The notes under the pieces are model-generated. The model worked only from the letters and a program-made list of their open reading frames with translations. It did not search any database and had not been told where the DNA came from. The position numbers were made by a program, and so were the translations under genes. From Colwellia sp. MB3u-45 (GTDB lineage: Bacteria; Pseudomonadota; Gammaproteobacteria; Enterobacterales; Alteromonadaceae), in NCBI RefSeq assembly GCF_014077005.1, contig NZ_JACGVC010000047.1, positions 186,001 through 250,000 on the forward strand: 64,000 nucleotides of DNA, given 5' to 3'. This document shows positions 57,804-64,000 of the stretch, one piece after another. Every line of letters begins with the position of its first letter. Positions within the stretch are counted from its first letter, which is position 1.

Positions 57804-60077
57804 TTAGCTTTGCCAACTAATATCAGGCTTCCAACAACTAATCCACGCGGGAATATCACTCGCAGGCATAGGTCTGGCAATGCCGTAACCTTGTGCTAAT
57901 TCACAGCCCAGTTGCAATAGCGCTGTGCCGTGTTCAATCGTTTCAACGCCTTCTGCAATCACTTCACGCTTGAATGATTTAGCTAAAGCAATGACGCCTT
58001 CAACAATGGCCAAATCGTCAACATTCACTAGCATATCTCGCACAAAGCTTTGATCTATTTTAATCAGGTTGGCAGGTAAACGTCTAAGATAAGTCAGAGA
58101 CGAATAGCCAGTACCAAAATCATCTAAAGAAAAATTTACGCCTAACGCCATACAGTCATTCATGGTGGTTGAGACCCGAATCACATCATCTAAGGCACTT
58201 GTTTCTAACACTTCTAGTTCTAAATGGCGTGCTTCAACATCTGCATGGGCGGCTAGTAGCCTAGTGAGTTTATTGGTAAAATCAGGCTGCTGTAATTGCA
58301 TGGCAGCAATATTTACACTTATACCTGTGGGTAAGATAAGTCCTATGGTTTGCCATTGGCTAATTTGTCTCAATGCCGTATCAATAACCCATTCACCCAT
58401 TTCGATACTCATAGGGTGATTTTCAATCAAGGGCAAGAACTCAAAGGGGTTTAATAAGCCTCGCTCGGGATGTTGCCAACGAATCAGCGCCTCAACACCC
58501 GTCACCAAGCCTGTCCTCATATTAACTTTAGGCTGATAATGGAGGACAAATTGTTCGTTGTCTAATGCGCTACGAATAGTCTTTAGGTTGTCTAGTTGTA
58601 ATTTAATGGCGACATTTTCAGCCGTATCAAATAAATGATAGCAATTTTTACCCGACTCTTTAGCCACATGCATAGCTTGATCAGCATGACGCATCAGCAA
58701 GTCTGCCTCCGCATTGTCTTGCGGATAAAGGGTGGCGCCAATACTGGCTGATACATTTAACACCACATCACCTAAGGCAACAGGCTCTGACACTGCCCGT
58801 AATAAGCGCTCTAATGTCGTCTTACAGTCTTCAACTTTACTTAAATCGGTTAATACCGCGACAAATTCATCGCCGCCAAAGCGAGCTAAAGTATCACCTT
58901 CACGTAATGCACCTTTCATGCGAATTGAGAGAGCAATGAGCAGTTCATCACCTAAATCATGTCCATAGCTGTCATTGATCTGTTTAAAACCATCTAAATC
59001 TAGAAATACCACCGCAAGTGACTGCTGACGGCGCTTGCACTGCAACATAGCTTGAGTTAATCGGTCGGCAAGTAAAACACGATTGGGCAGGTTGGTCAGT
59101 AAGTCGTAGTGAGTGATATGCTCAAGTTTTTTTATCTTGCTTTTCATCACACTGATGTCACCAAACATAGCTAAATAATTTTGTAACTCGCCAGCATCGT
59201 TATGCACGGCACAAATGGTCATAATTTCTGGATATACTTCACCATTTTTGCGTTTATTCCAGATTTCTCCGTACCACTCTCCTGTGGTAAAAATTGTTTT
59301 CCACATGGCGATATAAAATTCTGCTGATTGGCGTCCTGATTGTAAAAGGCTTGGATTTTGACCAAGAGAGTCTTCGCGACTATAGCCGGTGATCTCAGTG
59401 AAGGCGTCGTTAACTTCAATAATAATACCTTTAGTATCAGTAATTAAAATGCCTTCGCGGGCGTGAGTGAAAACCTTGGCGGCAAGGGCTAATTCGTCGA
59501 CTAGTTTTTCTTTCTCTTCATTAGCGAGCTTTTGCTCATGTTCAATTTTTTTTCTTTCACTAATGTCCGTTACCGCAACAAGACAGTCGGTCCCTGTAAT
59601 ACCAAGATTTGCCTCAATATTCAGCCACAATGTTTTGGTACCAACTTCCGCTAAAATCTCACAAGATTGGATACCACTGCCGGCAAATGCTTTGAATAGG
59701 CAAGATTTCAAGCTATCTCGATATTGAGCGTTTACGTAGTTTAAAAACTGTTTATTGACCAAGTTAGCTCGCTCAATACCCAGTAAACTAGCCCCTCGAA
59801 AATTGACCTGATTAATGATGGCATTTACATCAAAAGAAAAGTAGCCAATAGGGGCAAATTCAAATAGCTCAGTATAACGGTAATGTAATTTTTGTGTTCT
59901 CTGCGCTTGATGTAACTCTTCGTTCTGCATTTCCAGTTCAATTTGATGCACCTGCAATTCGTGTAGCATTTTTTGCGCTGCAGAGTCACTAGGAACCGTT
60001 TGTTTTGTTAGCTTCACTTCTGCACGATGGCGTAACTCTTTAGCCAACAGCTTGACTGATTTTACAGGCGAATTCAT
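57804..60077 (-). CDS. PAS-PAS-GGDEF-EAL c-di-GMP signalling protein
   Basis: 757 residues, no membrane segment seen. A helical N-terminus (ELQVHQIELEMQNEELHQAQ) leads to two PAS domains (about 65-175 and 195-310). The GGDEF domain has LTNLPNRVLLADRL, FLDLDGFKQINDSYGHDLGD and ARFGGDEF with I-site REGD. The EAL domain has GVEALIRWQHPERG, SVNIAAMQL, the DDFGTGYSSLTYL loop and IKIDQSFVRDM. Both active sites look intact, so it may make or break c-di-GMP depending on the PAS signal. Its ATG overlaps the stop of a 66-codon frame (ATGA) and has no clear ribosome site of its own. Confidence 0.93.
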   Translation of the reverse strand: MNSPVKSVKLLAKELRHRAEVKLTKQTVPSDSAAQKMLHELQVHQIELEMQNEELHQAQRTQKLHYRYTELFEFAPIGYFSFDVNAIINQVNFRGASLLGIERANLVNKQFLNYVNAQYRDSLKSCLFKAFAGSGIQSCEILAEVGTKTLWLNIEANLGITGTDCLVAVTDISERKKIEHEQKLANEEKEKLVDELALAAKVFTHAREGILITDTKGIIIEVNDAFTEITGYSREDSLGQNPSLLQSGRQSAEFYIAMWKTIFTTGEWYGEIWNKRKNGEVYPEIMTICAVHNDAGELQNYLAMFGDISVMKSKIKKLEHITHYDLLTNLPNRVLLADRLTQAMLQCKRRQQSLAVVFLDLDGFKQINDSYGHDLGDELLIALSIRMKGALREGDTLARFGGDEFVAVLTDLSKVEDCKTTLERLLRAVSEPVALGDVVLNVSASIGATLYPQDNAEADLLMRHADQAMHVAKESGKNCYHLFDTAENVAIKLQLDNLKTIRSALDNEQFVLHYQPKVNMRTGLVTGVEALIRWQHPERGLLNPFEFLPLIENHPMSIEMGEWVIDTALRQISQWQTIGLILPTGISVNIAAMQLQQPDFTNKLTRLLAAHADVEARHLELEVLETSALDDVIRVSTTMNDCMALGVNFSLDDFGTGYSSLTYLRRLPANLIKIDQSFVRDMLVNVDDLAIVEGVIALAKSFKREVIAEGVETIEHGTALLQLGCELAQGYGIARPMPASDIPAWISCWKPDISWQS

Positions 60078-60274
60078 TTGGCAAGTTCCATTTTATATAA
60101 CACTGACTCAAACACCTTAGTTTGACTAATATAGGTAAAGTTCATAACAATGCTGTTAATTACCGCTTCTGTTTTTGAAAAGGCATACAAACTACGAAAA
60201 GAAGAGCCGACACCGACAATGGCTGATGTCATCACAACAATTAATTTACTGAATTTTTTCAGAAATTTGATCAC
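60074..60274 (-). CDS. Small membrane or exported peptide coupled to the GGDEF-EAL gene
   Basis: 66 codons from a GTG at 60274. Residues 5-30 (FLKKFSKLIVVMTSAIVGVG) read as a signal anchor or membrane segment with a basic start. The rest (NSIVMNFTYISQTKVFESVL) has no recognised family. Its stop overlaps the start of the PAS-GGDEF-EAL gene as ATGA, which favours translation. The lack of a ribosome site argues against. It could be a remnant of a longer upstream sensor. Confidence 0.4.
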   Translation of the reverse strand: MIKFLKKFSKLIVVMTSAIVGVGSSFRSLYAFSKTEAVINSIVMNFTYISQTKVFESVLYKMELAK

Positions 60275-61245
60275 AGAGTTAGTCTACTTTGCTGTCTCAT
60301 TATGAGAGAGTCGTTTTCCATTATTAGCCGAGAATATTTCATATTTTTTATGTAAACCGCTATTTTTCAATGGAGGATTTTCATTTTTAAATACAAAAGT
60401 GAATGTTAGACCACCTTGGTCTTTAACTCAGAAAATTGCGCTGAAACATAATCAAAATTAAATTAAATTTTTATTAGTAACGCTGAATCAAAAGTTAAGT
60501 ACCATTAACAATCACTCACTTTTAGGTATAAATAAAAGCTGAGTCTAGATGCTAAAATATCCCTAAATGAGAAAAGCCACAGCCCTAGACGTAAATTATA
60601 AGTCATTGATTAAATAGATTTAGGAAGAGAAAAAAAAGAGCTTTAAAGTCATTGCAATGTAAATGATTTTAACTTCCTTTTAACTTCACTTTCACAGAAG
60701 TCAGCAGATTAGCACATAAGCAGTTCGATAAAGGTTATTTGTTTGTTAACTGATCGTTGCTATTGATGTTTTTATATATTATCACCTGAGCCGATATAAC
60801 TTATGATTAAGGCAAGGCTACCTAGGTAAATTCCCTCGGCGTGCAACAAGAAAGTTAACTTTTGCTGATAATAGGCTGTAATGTGATCAATAAATGTGGT
60901 GAATAGAGGCGGACAACAATTTCAGTTCTAAGACCACAATAACCTGTGAAAGTAATCGGTGAAATAATGTAGCATAGCGTCTAATTAACCGAATGAGCAT
61001 TGACTATTTGTTGGTCAATAAAACAGTGATTCAGTGCTTAAAATCTATGCGCTTAGCTTGACGAATTTATGTTCAAGGTTAATCGTATTGATTAGTCGAA
61101 CGGTTGTATTTATCTAACCCAACTGTCAGCCTAATAATATTAACTTAGCTGGATTAACTGAGCAGTATTAACTGAGAAATAATGTACCAAAAGCTTCAAG
61201 TACTATATCTTAGGCGCATCAGCATTCTTTGATTGAAAAAAACCT
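60275..61245. other. Long intergenic region
   Basis: About 970 bp of AT-rich DNA with no supported coding frame, RNA gene or repeat. It must hold the promoter of the GGDEF-EAL unit on the minus strand and that of the small Cys-pair protein on the plus strand. Confidence 0.4.
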
Positions 61246-61602
61246 ATGGTATTAAAAACAGATTTAAGACATTTTCTGGACGACGAAGGTAAATTACTCG
61301 TACTGACTGAACAAGCAAAAACAGTGTTCAAATTTCTCAGTAAAATTGTATCATCGGTTTCTGAGCGTATTGCATCATCGGTTTCTACGCATACAGAGCC
61401 GCCAATAGTTGATATTGACTTAGTTGCTGTAAATTTGAAATGCAACACTCGCGCTGAGCAACTGCATTGCGAGGGAGACATTGAAGCAAGCTGTATTAAC
61501 CTTAGCCTAATTGAGTGGCATTGCGATAGCTGCCAAGCGGCTGGAACCATCTCTCATTGGCAAGGAAGTCTGTGGGACAAGCAACAACACACCATTCATT
61601 AG
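61246..61602 (+). CDS. Small hypothetical protein with C-terminal Cys-pair/WxG motif
   Basis: 118 residues. The first half is helical (FLDDEGKLLVLTEQAKTVFK). The second half has LKCNTRAEQLHCEGDI and then IEWHCDSCQAAGTISHWQGS ending LWD. A CxxC followed by GTI-x-x-WQG-x-x-WD resembles small metal-binding domains of unknown role. There is no signal peptide. No partner gene is adjacent, and the ribosome site is weak. The Cys spacing would suit zinc, which is inference. Confidence 0.65.
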   Translation: MVLKTDLRHFLDDEGKLLVLTEQAKTVFKFLSKIVSSVSERIASSVSTHTEPPIVDIDLVAVNLKCNTRAEQLHCEGDIEASCINLSLIEWHCDSCQAAGTISHWQGSLWDKQQHTIH

Positions 61603-61817
61603 TCGACAATCTAGTTCTAAAAACCTGATGCTAAAAATTGCTACCCTAAGAAGTGCAGCGCACAAAAAATAAAACAATGATTTAACGATAAACAACACTC
61701 TAATTAGCCTTTACAGATGAAGGTAACCGTTACAGCACTTGGGGTTAACTGACTATTGATAACACTAAGTGAACCACTAAAAGTGTCTACCTTAGGCAGT
61801 AACTAATAATCACTTAA

Positions 61818-61905
61818 TATGAATATTCATTCATATTTTAATGCTAATACTCCAATGGTATAGTTTTCGAGTAATAAAAAACCAATATATGTAATTTAAT
61901 TCATA
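61818..61905. promoter_or_regulatory. Two ARG-box-like sequences in the 607-bp region before the OFA transporter
   Basis: TATGAATATTCATTCATA (61818-61835) agrees with the ARG-box consensus WNTGAATWWWWATTCANW at 17 of 18 positions, and TATGTAATTTAATTCATA (61888-61905) at 16 of 18, both counted by eye. The boxes are 70 bp apart rather than the usual 21, so they are not a standard tandem pair, and AT-rich DNA gives chance matches. The rest of 61603-62209 shows nothing else. Confidence 0.4.
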
Positions 61906-62209
61906 TACTTGTGTTAATAAAAACAAGGTAGTTAAATTGATTGTCAAAAAAAGATATAAAAACTGTGGTTAGTTTTAACTATCAGGCTTTTATAAAAACA
62001 TACATTCACCTTAATTATTCTCTTTTTTTATACTTGATTCAGCTTAACTGTGAATAATTTAGAACAAAGAATAACGGTAAAACATTATATATTTTATGCT
62101 CAAATATTATTTTTTGAAAATAAATAGCTTCTGTAATTACCCTTCATCAGTGTGCTAGTTGTACGAGTATAAATATTTATATCAAGCTGTAGCTATAAGG
62201 TATTAAATA

Positions 62210-63934
62210 ATGTCAAATAAAAGTGGGGGCTTTTTTTCTTTCTTAATGAAAGATAAAATAATTGCTAAATCGGGGTTTAATCGCTGGCTAGTCCCACCAG
62301 CATCTATTGCAATTCATTTATGTATTGGTTCTGTTTACGCATGGAGTATTTTTAACCCTGCGCTTATTAAAGAATTAGGCGTAGTGACTAGTTCATCTGG
62401 AGATTGGTCTTTAAGTAACGTGGTTTGGATATTTTCTGTTGCTATTGTTTTTCTTGGCTTATCTGCCGCAGTCGCTGGAAAATGGCTAGAAAAAGTCGGT
62501 CCTCGCTGTGTTGGTGTTGCTGCTGCATTTCTTTGGGGTGGCGGTTTTATCATAGGTAGTATTGGTATATCAACCCATCAATTGTGGCTTGTTTACCTGG
62601 GTTATGGTGCGCTTGGGGGCTGTGGTCTGGGTTTAGGCTATGTTTCACCTGTGTCTACTTTACTGCGTTGGTTCCCTGATAAACGCGGTATGGCTACAGG
62701 TATGGCCATTATGGGATTTGGTGGCGGTGCGATGATTGGTGCTCCACTTATTGCTGCTTTGTTAAAATTCCATGCGGTTGCTCCTACATATTTAGGCACA
62801 GAAGGTGCTGTAAAACTAATAACTGAAGCGGGCAAACGTTTTGCAGAAACAGCTTCTGGTACAGTAGAAGTTATTGTTGCAACAGCTGGTGAAGCGGCAA
62901 ATATGGCTTTTCCTGGTGATGCAGGTGTCTATATTGTAGGTACTGGTGATACTGGTGCTGCAGGAACATTTCTGACATTAGGTATTGTTTATTTTATTGT
63001 GATGATTATTGCCTCGTTCTCGTATCGTGTGCCGGCTGAAGGGTGGACACCTGAAGGTTGGACTCCTCCAGAGAAAGATGAATCTGCAAAAAGCATGATT
63101 TCACATAACGATGTACATATTGATCAAGCACTAAAAACACCACAATTTTGGAAGTTATGGGTTGTACTTTGTTTTAACGTAACAGCCGGTATTGGTGTTA
63201 TTGGTGTGGCTAAAACCATGATGGTTGATATTTTTGGTTCGACCTTACCTGATGTAGCTACCGCGACCTTTGCGGGTACTTACGTATTAATGATTTCGGT
63301 CTTTAATATGTGTGGTCGATTTTTCTGGGCATCAATTTCTGATTTTATTGGCAGAAAAAATACTTACCACTTTTTCTTTGTGTTGGGAACGCTACTTTAC
63401 TTATCAATACCTTATGCTGCATCTCAAGTCAGTGCAGATCCATCTACGGTTTGGTTAGTTATGTTCTACGGTGCCACCATGGTTATCTTCACTATGTATG
63501 GTGGTGGTTTTGCAACTATTCCAGCTTATTTAGCCGATATATTTGGTACATTACATGTCGGTGGTATACATGGTCGCTTGTTAACCGCATGGGCAACCGC
63601 TGGTGTTTTAGGTCCATTTGCTATCACGTATCTTAGAAATATGTCGGTCAATGACGCCATAACTGACTTAGTAGCAAAAATAGATCCTGCGGTATTTCAG
63701 GCTAAATTTGGCTCTGCCGTTAGTCAGTTAAATGAACTTGTTGCAGCAAAAACAGTGACGGTAAGTAAGTTAATGGAATTAGTGCCAGCGGGTACTATTG
63801 ACCCAACACCAAGCTTATATAACACTACTATGTATGCTATGGCTGCTTTGTTAGTTGTTGCTTTCTTTGCCAACTTAACTATTCGCCCTGTAGAGGCTAA
63901 ACATCACGTTGAAAATACACACCCTAAGGGTTAA
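62210..63934 (+). CDS. OFA-family (oxalate/formate antiporter type) MFS transporter
   Basis: 574 residues. Typical OFA blocks are RWLVPPASIAIHLCIGSVYAW, GYGALGGCGLGLGYVSPVST and WFPDKRGMATGMAIMGFGGG near the start of the N-terminal half, and GRFFWASISDFIGRKNTY in the second half. About twelve membrane segments are visible. There is a hydrophilic insert near residues 190-250 (after LLKFHAVAPTYLG) and another near 480-530, which make it longer than the roughly 420-residue OxlT. The family exchanges small organic acids; the substrate here is unknown. A perfect terminator follows. Confidence 0.9.
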   Translation: MSNKSGGFFSFLMKDKIIAKSGFNRWLVPPASIAIHLCIGSVYAWSIFNPALIKELGVVTSSSGDWSLSNVVWIFSVAIVFLGLSAAVAGKWLEKVGPRCVGVAAAFLWGGGFIIGSIGISTHQLWLVYLGYGALGGCGLGLGYVSPVSTLLRWFPDKRGMATGMAIMGFGGGAMIGAPLIAALLKFHAVAPTYLGTEGAVKLITEAGKRFAETASGTVEVIVATAGEAANMAFPGDAGVYIVGTGDTGAAGTFLTLGIVYFIVMIIASFSYRVPAEGWTPEGWTPPEKDESAKSMISHNDVHIDQALKTPQFWKLWVVLCFNVTAGIGVIGVAKTMMVDIFGSTLPDVATATFAGTYVLMISVFNMCGRFFWASISDFIGRKNTYHFFFVLGTLLYLSIPYAASQVSADPSTVWLVMFYGATMVIFTMYGGGFATIPAYLADIFGTLHVGGIHGRLLTAWATAGVLGPFAITYLRNMSVNDAITDLVAKIDPAVFQAKFGSAVSQLNELVAAKTVTVSKLMELVPAGTIDPTPSLYNTTMYAMAALLVVAFFANLTIRPVEAKHHVENTHPKG

Positions 63935-63962
63935 TATTTTCAACTTGTAAAGCTACAATTCA

Positions 63963-63994
63963 AACCGCTTTAAATTCGTTTAAAGCGGTTTTAT
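63963..63994 (+). terminator. Rho-independent terminator of the OFA transporter gene
   Basis: AACCGCTTTAAA (63963-63974) pairs perfectly with TTTAAAGCGGTT (63979-63990) around a TTCG tetraloop, followed by TT and AT-rich sequence. Confidence 0.9.
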
Positions 63995-64000
63995 ATTTAT

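Overview
This 64 kb window is an AT-rich chromosomal segment from a marine gammaproteobacterium, most likely of the Colwelliaceae (Colwellia, Cognaticolwellia or Thalassotalea type). That placement is an inference. It rests on low GC, TonB-dependent nutrient uptake, a PEP-CTERM protein, many light-repair genes, a cyanophycin locus, c-di-GMP enzymes and dispersed REP-like palindromes. I see no rRNA, tRNA, CRISPR array, prophage or intact insertion sequence.

Layout. 1-2.4 kb: 3' end of ispB, galM, and a three-copy tandem repeat. 2.4-7.4 kb: argR, then a two-gene operon (a fused E1 alpha/beta 2-oxoacid dehydrogenase translationally coupled to a FabD-like acyltransferase) with a divergent LysR regulator. 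7.4-9.1 kb: a duplicated 82-bp leader-like element and an N-acetylhexosamine-kinase-like gene. 9.1-13.3 kb: a btuB-type receptor, a cobalamin riboswitch on the minus strand, and a divergent BtuF-like protein with no signal peptide. That protein sits one base upstream of a 1885-residue hybrid histidine kinase with an NMT1/THI5-like sensor (to 19.0 kb). 19-26 kb: an XRE-2TM protein, a multi-hairpin element, a PEP-CTERM protein, a long RluA-type pseudouridine synthase, a small conserved protein and a membrane diguanylate cyclase.

26-32 kb is a photolyase/cryptochrome cluster: a TIGR03643 protein, an Fe-S photolyase-like protein, a DUF2256 zinc protein, a second FAD photolyase and a DASH cryptochrome, interrupted by a REP array. 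32-41.6 kb is a sucrose-utilisation locus: TonB receptor, MFS permease, sucrose phosphorylase, fructokinase, glucose-6-phosphate isomerase and LacI regulator. Two copies of the palindrome TTAATCGATTAA lie at the right places to be its operators. The proposed flow is: sucrose enters through receptor and permease, is split to glucose-1-P and fructose, and fructose is converted to fructose-6-P and glucose-6-P.

41.7-48.6 kb is a cyanophycin locus: a CphA-related Mur ligase, CphA, cyanophycinase and isoaspartyl dipeptidase, so the polymer can be made and recovered as Asp and Arg. PutA follows (49-53 kb). 53-64 kb holds an HNH nuclease, a DUF5610 protein, a gamma-butyrobetaine-hydroxylase-like enzyme paired with a class II aldolase, a PAS-GGDEF-EAL protein, a small Cys-pair protein and an OFA-family transporter with ARG-box-like sites upstream.

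The best candidates for undescribed biology are the BtuF-like/NMT1-sensor-kinase pair, the E1-fusion/acyltransferase operon, the multi-hairpin element at 19.6-19.9 kb, the duplicated leader at 7.4-7.6 kb and the ATP-grasp-less CphA paralogue. All functional calls come from reading motifs by eye; no database search was run.
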